The position numbers and the translations under genes were made by a program. From positions 37,873 through 101,872 of the forward strand of contig CAIKGD010000027.1 in NCBI GenBank assembly GCA_903826865.1: DNA of 64,000 nt. The letters run 5' to 3'. Source of the DNA: an uncultured Verrucomicrobiota bacterium. GTDB lineage: Bacteria > Verrucomicrobiota > Kiritimatiellia > Kiritimatiellales > Tichowtungiaceae. This document shows positions 32,150 to 40,886 of the stretch, one piece after another. Every line of letters begins with the position of its first letter. Position 1 is the first letter of the stretch. The notes beneath the pieces are model-generated. The model was not told where the DNA came from. It did no database searches and worked only from the letters and a program-made list of their open reading frames with translations.

Positions 32150-33148
32150 TTATTTGGCTCTGGCGCGGCTGACATCGGTAAGGTAGGCGACGATGCCGTC
32201 GGCAATGCCACGGGCAATCCGGTCGCGTCCGGCAGGATCGCTCACGATGGCCTCGTCTTTTGGATTGCTCATGAAGGCCACTTCAACAAGGGCGGCGGGG
32301 CAGGGCGCGTCGCGCAGCACTTCGAAGCGGGCGCGTTTTACGCCGCGATCTTCCTGCCCGGTGGCTCTGAGGAGGTTTTGCTGGATGCGATAGCCCAGCG
32401 CCATGTTGGCAACATCGTACCGGTTTCCGGTGTTGGCGGATGAGGGAAGTGCGCCGCCGCCGTAGGAGTTGCTGCTGTATCGTCCGGGCAAAGAGAGGAC
32501 GAAGGTTTCGGCACCGCGGATGTCCCGTTTTTTCCCGGCGGAGTTAGCATGAATGCTGACGAAAACGTCAGCCTTGAGCACGGAAGCCGTCCGGCTGCGG
32601 GAGTCAAGATCCAGATTCCGGTCGCGTTCGCGCGTGAGTTCGACGTTGATGCCGCGAGCCTCCAGCCTGTTGCGCACCCGGTTGGCGATATCCATTACGA
32701 CCAGTTTTTCATGAATATTACGCGGACTGCTGGCGCCTTTGTCATCGCCGCCGTGGCCGGGATCGAGGACGACGGTGCGGTTGCCGACGGTTTTCAGAAA
32801 TTCCTGCGGGCGTGTGGCGGGCTCAATGGTTTTATTGAAGTCAGCGGTTTCGATGGCCCACGACCAGCCGACTTTGCGAACCGGTTCGCTGAGCGCAACG
32901 AGGGTTCCGTTGATCCAAACGCTGCGGGATTCAGTTTCAAATTCGATTTTGTTATATTTATTCTGCAACCGGATGCGGTTTCTGGCCGGCTGGGTAACAG
33001 GCATGCCGTAGTAAGAGGCCAGATTGGGCAGGGTGACATAACTTTTACCGCGGGATGTGACCGTCCGGACGCCGGCCAAGGCTGATGCATCTGTAAAAAT
33101 GGTCATCAATGCGATTACGGACAGCAGGACGTTTTTATTCAAGCGCAT
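32150..33148 (-). CDS. N-acetylmuramoyl-L-alanine amidase (Amidase_3)
   Basis: Zinc amidase that cuts the sugar-peptide bond of peptidoglycan, as in AmiA/B/C cell-separation enzymes. The 332-residue protein has a signal peptide (KNVLLSVIALMTIFTDASAL), an N-terminal domain of about 110 residues, and the catalytic domain with VVLDPGHGGDDKGA (zinc His), DVFVSIHANSAGKK (zinc His) and the catalytic Glu in ALVEVAFMSNPKDE. ATG 33148 fits the signal peptide, with AAGG eight bases upstream. Confidence 0.92.
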   Translation of the reverse strand: MRLNKNVLLSVIALMTIFTDASALAGVRTVTSRGKSYVTLPNLASYYGMPVTQPARNRIRLQNKYNKIEFETESRSVWINGTLVALSEPVRKVGWSWAIETADFNKTIEPATRPQEFLKTVGNRTVVLDPGHGGDDKGASSPRNIHEKLVVMDIANRVRNRLEARGINVELTRERDRNLDLDSRSRTASVLKADVFVSIHANSAGKKRDIRGAETFVLSLPGRYSSNSYGGGALPSSANTGNRYDVANMALGYRIQQNLLRATGQEDRGVKRARFEVLRDAPCPAALVEVAFMSNPKDEAIVSDPAGRDRIARGIADGIVAYLTDVSRARAK

Positions 33149-33214
33149 GAAATAACCTTTTAAGCACAAGAGTTGATTTGTATAGTCTGCGAAACTGTTA
33201 CCACGGATTAATCC

Positions 33215-34219
33215 ATGAAGCGAGGCATATATCACTTTGAGCAGCCCCGGACGCTTCGACTGGGGCTATACCTTTTTCTTTTCCTGTCGGTGATGGGCGG
33301 CGGTACCGCCGGATATCACTGGATCGAAGGCTGGCCGCTGGATGAATGTTTCTATATGACGGTGATTACCGTTTCGACCGTCGGGTTCGGTGAAGTGCAT
33401 CCGCTTTCACACACCGGCCGGCTGTTTACAATTCTACTGATTTTCTTCGGAGTCACGGCGGCCGCACTGTCGCTGACGGCTCTTTTTGAATATTTTGTTT
33501 TGCGCGGTCTGAACAATCTTTTCGGGAGAAACAAAATGGATAAACAAATTGGAAAGCTCACCCGGCACATCATCATTTGCGGTTACGGGCGCACCGGTGA
33601 TTATATTGCCCGCGATCTCCAGCACATGCACAAGCCCTTTGTGGTGATCGAAAATGATCCGGAGCGCGTTAAGCTGCTCCAGCAGGAAGGCGTACTTTAC
33701 ATCCAAGGGGATCCGTCTGAAGAGGAAATGCTCGAAGCGGCGAATGTCAAGGAGGCCGAAGCGCTGGTGGCTGCGTTGCCGAAGGATGCGGACAATCTGT
33801 TTTTAACAATCAACGCACGCAGTCTGAACCGTGATTTGCATATCATCGCAAGGGTTCAGGACTCTGATAACAGCCGCAAGCTGCTCAAGGCCGGCGCGAA
33901 TCAGGTCGTGTCCCCATTTTCAACCGGAGCAGCCCGGATTGTTCAATTGCTGACCCGTCCGGCAGCGGTGGATATGATTGAGCTGGTGACACAACGCGAA
34001 AACCTTGAACTGGAGGTGTGCGAAATCCCGGTGGATGAGAAGAGTGAGCTGGCTCATAAAACACTGACGGAGGCTCGTGTCCGGCAGACTCTCGGTTGCA
34101 TGGTTTTTGCCATTAAACATCAGACCGGCGAAACCGTGTTTGATCCCGATCCGCAAATGCGGATTGAACCCGGCGACGTGCTGCTGGCGATTAAAAAGCC
34201 TCGTCCGGCGAGGGCATGA
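33215..34219 (+). CDS. Potassium channel with TrkA-N (RCK) domain
   Basis: A 334-residue two-helix ion channel. Two transmembrane segments surround the selectivity filter TVGFGE (VITVSTVGFGEVHPLSHTGR). The cytoplasmic part has an NAD-binding RCK domain (HIIICGYGRTGDYIARDLQH) and a TrkA-C domain ending DVLLAIKKP. Such channels gate K+ in response to ligands such as Ca2+ or NAD(H). The stop overlaps the next start, so the two genes are co-translated. Confidence 0.93.
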   Translation: MKRGIYHFEQPRTLRLGLYLFLFLSVMGGGTAGYHWIEGWPLDECFYMTVITVSTVGFGEVHPLSHTGRLFTILLIFFGVTAAALSLTALFEYFVLRGLNNLFGRNKMDKQIGKLTRHIIICGYGRTGDYIARDLQHMHKPFVVIENDPERVKLLQQEGVLYIQGDPSEEEMLEAANVKEAEALVAALPKDADNLFLTINARSLNRDLHIIARVQDSDNSRKLLKAGANQVVSPFSTGAARIVQLLTRPAAVDMIELVTQRENLELEVCEIPVDEKSELAHKTLTEARVRQTLGCMVFAIKHQTGETVFDPDPQMRIEPGDVLLAIKKPRPARA

Positions 34220-35097
34220 TGAGAATCCTGTTTCTGGTTTGTCTCGCTCTGCCGCTCGGTTGCCGGCCGCAGGCAGACACCTTTTCGGTGATGACCTACA
34301 ATCTATGTCAGTACGCGCTGACGGATCGGGATGGTGACGGTGAACCGGATGATCCCAAACCGGAAAGTGAACGCCGCGCGGCGGCAGCACTGATCGCCCA
34401 AGAGCGCCCCGATGTGCTGACGGTACAGGAGATGGGCGATGCGGCGGTGTTTACACAGTTTCGCGATGAGCTGCACGCGGCCGGGCAGGACTATCCGTAT
34501 GCCGAACGGCTCAATCGCGGGCGTATGGAAATCAATCTGGCGGTGTTGAGCCGTTTCCCGATCATATCAGTACAGCACCATACCAATGACTGGTACAGCA
34601 TCGGCGAAGCCAAGGTGCCTGTGGCACGCGGTTTTCTGGATGTCAATATTCAGGTCAGCCCGAAGTATCGGTTTCGTTTGCTGACAGCGCACCTGAAATC
34701 GAAAGTTTATCATTCGCTTGGACAGACAGAGATGCGGCGCAACGAAGCCCGCCTGCTTAATAAAGTTGTCCGCGGAATTCTGGATGAGAATCCGGATGTT
34801 AATTTGCTGGTGGCCGGAGATTTAAACGACGATTACAACTCCGCCCCGCTGCGCGAGGTAAGCGGGCGACGCGGCGGAGAGATGACCGATCTGCGTCCGG
34901 TTGATTCCGCTGGAGACGTCTGGACTTATTTTTACGCGGCGGTCGACGGGTACAGCCGGTTTGACTATTTCTTCGTCAGCCACGGGATGCTGCCGGAAGT
35001 GGTACGTGAGCGAACGCGGGTTGTGCGCTCGCCACTTACATATAAAGCATCTGACCATCGCCCCGTTATGGCGGTATTCCGCGCAGTGGATCAATAA
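34216..35097 (+). CDS. Endonuclease/exonuclease/phosphatase-family lipoprotein
   Basis: A 293-residue protein with a lipoprotein-like signal (MRILFLVCLALPLGC) and the EEP fold: VMTYNLCQY, VQEMG (metal Glu), LLTAHLKSK, LLVAGDLNDDYNS and YKASDHRPVMAVF (catalytic Asp-His). Exported EEP proteins can be nucleases or phosphodiesterases; substrate unknown. It overlaps the upstream channel gene by four bases, and its end overlaps the convergent lipoprotein gene by seven. Confidence 0.85.
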   Translation: MMRILFLVCLALPLGCRPQADTFSVMTYNLCQYALTDRDGDGEPDDPKPESERRAAAALIAQERPDVLTVQEMGDAAVFTQFRDELHAAGQDYPYAERLNRGRMEINLAVLSRFPIISVQHHTNDWYSIGEAKVPVARGFLDVNIQVSPKYRFRLLTAHLKSKVYHSLGQTEMRRNEARLLNKVVRGILDENPDVNLLVAGDLNDDYNSAPLREVSGRRGGEMTDLRPVDSAGDVWTYFYAAVDGYSRFDYFFVSHGMLPEVVRERTRVVRSPLTYKASDHRPVMAVFRAVDQ

Positions 35098-35417
35098 GGT
35101 TTCTTATCACCCGCCAGCAGGAGATAGCGCCGCGATGAATCAACGCCGGCCCGGTCTGTGACTGTAATCTGTGCTCCGGTTCCTCGCAGGTTTGTTCCTT
35201 GCGGCAGTGGTTTCCAGTCCGGGAGTTTACCGGGAGGCGCGTCTGTGTAATAGATCGTGTAGGTCTGATTACTTGCCGCTTTCCAGGTGATGATGGTTTC
35301 GCCGCCGGCACAGGAGGTAGCCATAGGCGGCGAGACGGGAAACTCGAGCGGCGCAGGCGCGGTAGCACACCCGGCCAGTATAAAAACGGTCAGCAGGATA
35401 ATCGCCTTACATTTCAT
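35091..35417 (-). CDS. Small lipoprotein with fibronectin-like domain
   Basis: A 108-residue predicted lipoprotein with lipobox FILAGC. The rest (GETIITWKAASNQTYTIYYT, YLLLAGDKKPY) resembles a short fibronectin type III-like sandwich. Its ATG overlaps the stop of the upstream minus-strand gene (ATGA), so the two are one operon. No enzyme motif is seen. Confidence 0.65.
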   Translation of the reverse strand: MKCKAIILLTVFILAGCATAPAPLEFPVSPPMATSCAGGETIITWKAASNQTYTIYYTDAPPGKLPDWKPLPQGTNLRGTGAQITVTDRAGVDSSRRYLLLAGDKKPY

Positions 35418-36514
35418 AAACGTTTCCACCAGGGTTTTTTCGGTGCCGGCGGAACGACAATTTCCGCAGCGGGAATTTCTTCTGTCGAAAAGGGATCGGT
35501 AACAGCCGCGGCCGGAGCAGCGGGTGCTTCGATCAATGGAGCAGGAGCCGGTTCGGCTGCGAGAGTTGGCTCAATGACTGGATTCGGCTTGAGTGAGGGG
35601 AACTGTTTGGCTGCAGGGGCAGGCTTTAATGCTGGAATAGGAGCCGGGACAATCGCAGAAGCGAATCCGGATGCCGGGACGGCGGGCGTCTCAACTAAAG
35701 GTGCCGGAGCCGGCATAACAGTCGAAACAGGTTTAATGGCCGGAGCCGGTTTTGAGACGGGAGCGGCGGGCGGGGTAATTGAAGGTGCTGATTTAGTGAC
35801 AGGATCCGGGGATTCGGGTGCAGTGACTTTTATGACCTTGACCGGTTCGGAAGCGGGCACTTCAACTTCAGGAACGACTCTGAATCCCTCTTCAAGCACC
35901 ACAGGCCTAATCACCGGCGGCGGAATCGTTGAGAGATAATGGCGCTTATTCAGATCAACAGAGAAATCGCGTTTCGCCCGTTTTTCCGCCAGTGCATCGC
36001 CGGAGAGGTTCCACCAATGCACGTTTTGCAGCGTCGGATTGATTTCCTCAATTGAATAGTTGTACCGCGTTGCAAACTGATTCCAGTAACTGAAAGGAAA
36101 ATCAAAGTGGAGTCCCAGCAGGTGAATTAATACGCGCGGGTCGGTTGAGACTATACGGCTGGCGCTTTCGCACCAGATACTGTTCGGAACCAGCGCCTGA
36201 GGAGCGCGGAGATAGTCAGATTCTACGATGATGGCGTGCTTGGGACGGTTAGCGAAAAAGGTTCCGTTGGTATAGTCTTCCACCGGTACCGCGACCCAGT
36301 CGTCACCGTTCCATGCATGGATCTTCGTTTCGCCGCGCACTTGATAATAGCACACAAGCAGGACGGGGTAGCGCCGGGAAATATCCTGTGCAATCTGAAC
36401 CGGTAGCGCCTCGCGCGGCACCACCAGCATCGTGATATCGCTTTTCCAGAAAGCCTGAGCGGACATCGAGAGAGCCGACAGCACGACTATGAGCACAGCC
36501 AGTTTTTTTAACAT
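35414..36514 (-). CDS. Exported protein with long Pro/Ala-rich tail
   Basis: A 366-residue secreted protein. Signal peptide KKLAVLIVVLSALSMSAQAF, then a globular domain of about 180 residues (ITMLVVPREALPVQIAQDIS, YPVLLVCYYQVRG, HAWNGDDWVAVPVEDYTNG). A tail of about 150 residues follows, dominated by Pro, Ala, Val and Lys (APAPLVETPAVPASG), ending KKPWWKRL. The tail probably spans the periplasm or cell wall. ATG 36514 has AGAGG upstream. The globular domain is not one I can name. Confidence 0.7.
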   Translation of the reverse strand: MLKKLAVLIVVLSALSMSAQAFWKSDITMLVVPREALPVQIAQDISRRYPVLLVCYYQVRGETKIHAWNGDDWVAVPVEDYTNGTFFANRPKHAIIVESDYLRAPQALVPNSIWCESASRIVSTDPRVLIHLLGLHFDFPFSYWNQFATRYNYSIEEINPTLQNVHWWNLSGDALAEKRAKRDFSVDLNKRHYLSTIPPPVIRPVVLEEGFRVVPEVEVPASEPVKVIKVTAPESPDPVTKSAPSITPPAAPVSKPAPAIKPVSTVMPAPAPLVETPAVPASGFASAIVPAPIPALKPAPAAKQFPSLKPNPVIEPTLAAEPAPAPLIEAPAAPAAAVTDPFSTEEIPAAEIVVPPAPKKPWWKRL

Positions 36515-36536
36515 AATCCGACCTCTTTCTTTCAAT

Positions 36537-37052
36537 TTAAGCCTGTGCGGTAACGGGTGCAGGCGGCAGACGCTGGCTGAGTTTATCATCAATCATCATC
36601 AAAGCCGCGCCGTTGTCCCCGATCATTTTCAGGCGGTCAACGATTTCTTTCACATTGGCTTCTTCTTCGACCTGCTCCGTGATGAACCATTGCAGAAAAA
36701 CCTGAGTGGCATGGTCTTTCTCCTCCACTGAGACATTCAGCAGTTCGTTGATCGACTCGGTTACAAAACGTTCGTGTTTCTGACTGGCTTCGAAGGCGCC
36801 AAGTATCGAGCCGAAATCTGCCGGAGGCTCATCAATTTTCAGCAGTCGGGCTTCGCCGCCGTGCTGCATGATGTAATCGAACAGTTTGGTCATATGAATA
36901 ACCTCTTCGTCGTACTGGATGCGGAACCAGTGTTCACAGCCAGACATACCGAGCTTGTTGCAATAGGCGGACATCGCGAGGTAAAGGTAGGCAGAGTAGA
37001 ACTCCTTGTTGATCTGTGCATTAATCGCTTTTTCCATTCTCTTGGTAATCAT
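36537..37052 (-). CDS. ftnA: Ferritin
   Basis: Iron-storage protein, 171 residues, assembling as a 24-mer that oxidises and stores iron. The four-helix bundle has the ferroxidase ligands in INKEFYSAYLYLAMSAYC, HWFRIQYDEEVIHMTKLFDY and FLQWFITEQVEEEANVKEIV. ATG 37052 is set by GAGGAG upstream. It is divergent from mutY with only 40 bases between starts. Confidence 0.95.
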   Translation of the reverse strand: MITKRMEKAINAQINKEFYSAYLYLAMSAYCNKLGMSGCEHWFRIQYDEEVIHMTKLFDYIMQHGGEARLLKIDEPPADFGSILGAFEASQKHERFVTESINELLNVSVEEKDHATQVFLQWFITEQVEEEANVKEIVDRLKMIGDNGAALMMIDDKLSQRLPPAPVTAQA

Positions 37053-37092
37053 GGTTGCAACTCCTCTTATTTGCAGGGATTCTAGCCCAACC

Positions 37093-38241
37093 ATGCAGGC
37101 AGTCAAACCACAACCCTTGAAAACAGGACATCTTGCGGCGATCCATCGAACGGTCCGGAATCGCCTTTTGCCGTGGTTTTCAACAAATGCGCGCGGCCTG
37201 CCGTGGCGCCGGAACCGTACACCTTACCGCGTCTGGGTTTCTGAAATCATGCTTCAGCAGACCCGCGTCGATCAGGTGCTGCCTTACTACAGCCGCTGGA
37301 TGAAAGCATTTCCTTCGTGGATTGCACTGGCTCGTGCTCCTCAGAGCGATGTACTTAAACTGTGGGAAGGGCTCGGTTACTACAGCCGCGCACGCAACCT
37401 TCACGCCGCCGCGAAAATTATCGCGGACGAATACGGCGGCGACGTTTCCAGAGGTTGGAAGCAGGAGGTTCAACCTCTGGAAAATTATCTGAAAAAATTT
37501 CCGGGCATTGGAAATTACACGGCGGCGGCTATTGCCAGTCTGGCATTCAACGCCGACGCGGCGGTAGTCGATGGCAACGTTATTCGTGTTTTGAGCCGCC
37601 TTTTCGCCTTCGGCGGTGATACCCGCGACGGCAAAGGAAAGAAACAGATGCAGGCGTGGGCGGACGCACTGTTAGTAAAAGGACTTTCCGGCGGATTCAA
37701 TGAAGCGATGATGGAGCTCGGCGCGCTGATCTGCCTGCCGAAGAACCCGAAGTGTCCGGAATGTCCGATGAAGAGCGTTTGTGCCGCTTTTGCCGAAGGT
37801 GCAACCGAAAAGTTTCCTGTGATGAAGAAAAAGAAAAAAGTGCCGCATATCACCGTTGGTGCGGCGGTGACAATGAACCGGAAGGGCGAAGTGCTGATTG
37901 CCCAGCGCAGGCAGGACGATATGCTCGGCGGGCTGTGGGAATTCCCCGGCGGGAAACAGGAGTCGGGAGAAACCATCGAAGAGTGCATTACCCGCGAATT
38001 AAAAGAGGAACTGGGCATCAATACTGCGGTTGGCGGGTTTGTTATGACGGTGAAACATGCCTACAGTCATTTCACCATGACGATGCATATCTATCGCACA
38101 AAAATCATTTCCGGCCGCCCGCGCCCTATTCATTGTGCGGATTATGAATGGGTAAAAGTTAAGGATTTTGGGAAATACGCCTATTCGAAGGCCGACCTGA
38201 TGGTGGTTCAAAAACTGCAACAGGGGTGCGATCAGACCTGA
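37093..38241 (+). CDS. mutY: A/G-specific adenine glycosylase MutY with intact Nudix C-terminal domain
   Basis: Removes adenine mispaired with 8-oxoguanine. The 382-residue protein has the catalytic Glu in SEIMLQQTRVDQVLPYY, the helix-hairpin-helix FPGIGNYTAAAI, the catalytic Asp in VDGNVIRVLSR and the 4Fe-4S cluster CLPKNPKCPECPMKSVC. The C-terminal domain holds a complete Nudix box (GKQESGETIEECITRELKEE then LG), whereas classical MutY has a degenerate one, so this may be a MutY-MutT-like fusion. Between GG and the helix-hairpin-helix an in-frame palindrome adds about eight residues. The start at 37093 lacks a strong ribosome binding site and is tentative. Confidence 0.92.
   Translation: MQAVKPQPLKTGHLAAIHRTVRNRLLPWFSTNARGLPWRRNRTPYRVWVSEIMLQQTRVDQVLPYYSRWMKAFPSWIALARAPQSDVLKLWEGLGYYSRARNLHAAAKIIADEYGGDVSRGWKQEVQPLENYLKKFPGIGNYTAAAIASLAFNADAAVVDGNVIRVLSRLFAFGGDTRDGKGKKQMQAWADALLVKGLSGGFNEAMMELGALICLPKNPKCPECPMKSVCAAFAEGATEKFPVMKKKKKVPHITVGAAVTMNRKGEVLIAQRRQDDMLGGLWEFPGGKQESGETIEECITRELKEELGINTAVGGFVMTVKHAYSHFTMTMHIYRTKIISGRPRPIHCADYEWVKVKDFGKYAYSKADLMVVQKLQQGCDQT
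37445..37483. repeat. 13-bp-arm palindrome inserted in the mutY coding region
   Basis: TTTCCAGAGGTTG (37445-37457) and CAACCTCTGGAAA (37471-37483) are perfect inverted arms around 13 bases. The element is in frame and encodes part of VSRGWKQEVQPLEN, where other MutY proteins have about eight fewer residues. It resembles the in-gene palindromic elements known from Rickettsia. Confidence 0.65.
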
Positions 38242-38349
38242 GCGGTTAAAAAAACTGAAAAAAGGTTGCTGAGGGTGGGCAAATGATATAGACAGTAGCC
38301 TCTTTTTCCGCGGAGAAGTCCGCAATTCTGGACTGGAGATTACTGAAAT
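38242..38349 (+). promoter_or_regulatory. Leader and possible promoter of the rpsP operon
   Basis: TTGCTG near 38267 and TATAGA near 38288 could form a sigma-70 promoter, though the spacer is short (about 15 bases). The stretch has no reading frame of interest and ends with GGAGAT before the rpsP start. Confidence 0.4.
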
Positions 38350-38679
38350 ATGGCAACAAAAATACGTTTACGTCGAATGGGTACCATCAATAAGCCGTTT
38401 TACCGCATTGTGGTAGCCGATTCCCGCTTCGCGACGACAGGTCGCTTCCTCGAAATTCTTGGCTGGTACGATCCCAAGCAGAAAGGTGACAATTTCAGCG
38501 TTAATGTCGAACGCGTTCATCACTGGATGGGAACCGGCGCACAGATTTCGCCTACAGCCGCAAGCCTTCTGAAAAAGGCTGAAGCCGGACAGGGCGTTCC
38601 GGTCGGCGCGGCGGTGGATAAAAAATCTTCCGTTGCAGCCGTGCCTGCTGAAAAAGCTTCCGAACCGCAGGAGGCGTAA
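38350..38679 (+). CDS. rpsP: Ribosomal protein bS16
   Basis: Small-subunit protein of 109 residues beginning ATKIRLRRMGTINKPFYRIV, the bS16 signature, with ILGWYDPKQKGDNFSVN. A charged C-terminal extension (KKAEAGQGVPVGAAVDKK) exceeds the roughly 80-residue E. coli form. It is first in the conserved order rpsP-khpA-trmD-rplS-rnhB, with GGAGAT upstream. Confidence 0.96.
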   Translation: MATKIRLRRMGTINKPFYRIVVADSRFATTGRFLEILGWYDPKQKGDNFSVNVERVHHWMGTGAQISPTAASLLKKAEAGQGVPVGAAVDKKSSVAAVPAEKASEPQEA

Positions 38680-38681
38680 AC

Positions 38682-38912
38682 ATGAAAAAGCTTGTGAAGC
38701 AGATGGTCACCGCTCTGGTTGACCAGCCCCGCCATGTCAAGATCACCGAAATCAAAGGTGAAAAGAGCATCGTTTACGAACTGCGCTGTCACGAAAAAGA
38801 TGTCGGTAAAGTGATCGGCCGCAGCGGTAAAACCGTCGGTGCCATGCGCACGCTTCTTGGAGCGATCGCCGCCCGCGATGGACGCCGTGCGATGCTCGAA
38901 GTAGTGGAATAA
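38682..38912 (+). CDS. khpA: KH-domain RNA-binding protein KhpA
   Basis: A 76-residue single KH-domain protein with the GxxG loop in [20 protein letters not shown]. KhpA proteins bind RNA, often with KhpB/Jag, and are regularly located between rpsP and trmD. It starts two bases after the rpsP stop, so the two are co-translated. Confidence 0.92.
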   Translation: MKKLVKQMVTALVDQPRHVKITEIKGEKSIVYELRCHEKDVGKVIGRSGKTVGAMRTLLGAIAARDGRRAMLEVVE

Positions 38913-38932
38913 AAAAAACCGTTGTGGTACAG

Positions 38933-38958
38933 AAGCGGCCGGAAGGCCGCTTTTTTGT
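38933..38958 (+). terminator. Terminator-like hairpin directly before trmD
   Basis: GCGGCC (38935-38940), loop GGAA, GGCCGC (38945-38950) and six T. The T-run ends about four bases before the trmD ATG at 38960. It could attenuate trmD-rplS-rnhB expression relative to rpsP-khpA. Confidence 0.75.
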
Positions 38959-38959
38959 T

Positions 38960-39658
38960 ATGCAGATTGACGTTATAACCATCTTTCCTGAAATGCTCGA
39001 CGGGTTTCTAAGCCGTAGCATGATGCGCCGCGCCGCCAAAGCGGGGCACGTCACCTTCAACTGCATTAACCTGCGCGACTTTGCCGAAGATAAACACCGC
39101 ACCACTGATGACCGTCCGTTCGGCGGCGGCCCTGGCATGGTGATGAAGCCGGAGCCGATCTTTAAAGCAGTGGAATCGATCCGTACTGAAAAGTCCCGCG
39201 TGATTCTGATGTGTCCGCAGGGCCGCCCTTTCACCCAGCGGCGGGCTCAGGAGCTTTCAAGCGAAGAACATCTTATTTTTGTCTGCGGACACTATGAAGG
39301 GGTGGACGAACGTATCCGGGAGGCGATCATTGATGAGGAAATCTCCATCGGGGATTACGTGCTGACCAACGGCGTGCTGCCAGCCGCCGTGGTAATTGAT
39401 GCGGTGGTTCGCCTGATCCCCGGCGTACTGGGCGGAGAAGGGGCGGCTGAACAGGAATCGTTCAGCGAACCGCTGCTGGAATATCCGCAGTATACCCGTC
39501 CGCCGGAATTCCGCAGTATGAACGTGCCGGAAGAACTGATCTCCGGCGATCATGCCGCTATTGCAAAATGGCGCCGGCGGCAGGCTGAAAAACGGACTGC
39601 CGAGCGCCGTCCTGACCTGCTTTCCGGTCCTAGTGCAGAAAACGGAGATGGCGCTTGA
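38960..39658 (+). CDS. trmD: tRNA (guanine37-N1)-methyltransferase TrmD
   Basis: Methylates G37 next to the anticodon, preventing frameshifts. The 232-residue SPOUT enzyme starts [20 protein letters not shown], with [27 protein letters not shown] and [14 protein letters not shown] forming the AdoMet knot. ATG 38960 matches the family start but has no Shine-Dalgarno, only a terminator hairpin before it. A GTG at 38924 in the same frame is an alternative that would translate through the hairpin. Confidence 0.95.
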   Translation: MQIDVITIFPEMLDGFLSRSMMRRAAKAGHVTFNCINLRDFAEDKHRTTDDRPFGGGPGMVMKPEPIFKAVESIRTEKSRVILMCPQGRPFTQRRAQELSSEEHLIFVCGHYEGVDERIREAIIDEEISIGDYVLTNGVLPAAVVIDAVVRLIPGVLGGEGAAEQESFSEPLLEYPQYTRPPEFRSMNVPEELISGDHAAIAKWRRRQAEKRTAERRPDLLSGPSAENGDGA

Positions 39659-39722
39659 CCGAAAAGCGCAGTTGGGTATTATTCGACGCTCGCTTTTGGA
39701 ATTGGAAGAAAGAGAACAATAT

Positions 39723-40070
39723 ATGAATCCGGTAGTCGAAAAAATAGGCAAAGAACAGTGCACTAAAGAAATCCCCGCTTTCAATATCGGTGATACCGTC
39801 AACGTGCATGTCAAAATCAGAGAAGGCTCTAAAGAACGCATTCAGTTGTACAACGGCACAGTGATCGCCCGTGAGGGTGCCGGTGTGGCCGAAACCTTTA
39901 CCGTGCGCCGTGTGGCCTTCGGCGAGGGTATCGAACGCGTGTTTCCGGTGCAGAGTCCGAATGTGGCGCAGATTGAAGTGGTGCGCAGCGGTAAGACCCG
40001 CCGTGCGAAACTTTATTACCTGCGTGACCTCGCCGGTAAGAAAGCGCGGATCAAAGAACGCCGCGTGTAA
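39723..40070 (+). CDS. rplS: Ribosomal protein bL19
   Basis: Large-subunit protein at the 30S-50S interface, 115 residues ([47 protein letters not shown]). ATG 39723 gives the usual length; an in-frame ATG at 39648 overlaps the trmD stop and would add 25 residues not found in the family. Confidence 0.95.
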   Translation: MNPVVEKIGKEQCTKEIPAFNIGDTVNVHVKIREGSKERIQLYNGTVIAREGAGVAETFTVRRVAFGEGIERVFPVQSPNVAQIEVVRSGKTRRAKLYYLRDLAGKKARIKERRV

Positions 40071-40076
40071 ACAGCA

Positions 40077-40721
40077 ATGGACATGCTCCGTTATGAGAAA
40101 GAGGCCTGGCAGTCAGGCCTCTTTTTTATTACCGGTGTGGATGAAGCCGGACGCGGTCCGCTGGCCGGGCCGGTTGTGGCTGCCGCGGTTGCTTTTGACC
40201 GCGAACCGCTTGAAAACGGCGGCGCGGAAGCTTTCTCCGGTCTCACGGATTCCAAAGTGCTCAGCGCCAGGCGGCGCGAGTTTTTTTATGAACAGCTCCG
40301 GAACTGCGGCTTTGTCTGCATCGGCTGTGCCGTCATCGGGACGGACATCATTGACGAGATCAACATTCTGCAGGCCACCTGGAAAGCTATGGCCGAAGCG
40401 GTTGCGCAGATCAGTCCAAAGCCCGATCTGGCGCTGGTTGACGGAAATCCCGTGCGCGGCCTGCCGTGTAAATCCCGAAGCATTGTCAAAGGAGATGCTC
40501 AGAGCCTTTCTATTGCTGCCGCCAGCATTATTGCCAAAGTCACCCGCGACCGGCTGATGGTTGAACTTGATGCACAATTCCCGCAGTACGGCTTTGCACA
40601 GCACAAAGGTTACGGAACCGCCGCGCACATCGAAGCCATCCGCCGCCACGGTCCCGCGTCCTGTCATCGAAAAACTTTCCGGCCGGTTTCCGAATACAAA
40701 CAGAGCAATTTTTGTTTTTGA
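40077..40721 (+). CDS. rnhB: Ribonuclease HII
   Basis: Cleaves the RNA strand of RNA-DNA hybrids, including single misincorporated ribonucleotides. The 214-residue protein has the acidic active site in ITGVDEAGRGPLAGPVVAAA, LALVDGN and the C-terminal GYGTAAHIEAIRRHGP. It follows rplS by six bases and ends the operon. Confidence 0.95.
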   Translation: MDMLRYEKEAWQSGLFFITGVDEAGRGPLAGPVVAAAVAFDREPLENGGAEAFSGLTDSKVLSARRREFFYEQLRNCGFVCIGCAVIGTDIIDEINILQATWKAMAEAVAQISPKPDLALVDGNPVRGLPCKSRSIVKGDAQSLSIAAASIIAKVTRDRLMVELDAQFPQYGFAQHKGYGTAAHIEAIRRHGPASCHRKTFRPVSEYKQSNFCF

Positions 40722-40886
40722 CTCCTGACCGCGAACATAAAAACACACCGGCTGTTCGCATTTTTAAAATAGATTTTTCCAAGCCAGAGAAGATTTACCT
40801 CGCGGAGCCGCAGAGGGAATTGAGTTTTTCAAAGTCCGGATCAAACTGCGGGCGAACCCCGGTTTCAGTTATGACCTTTTCTTTTT

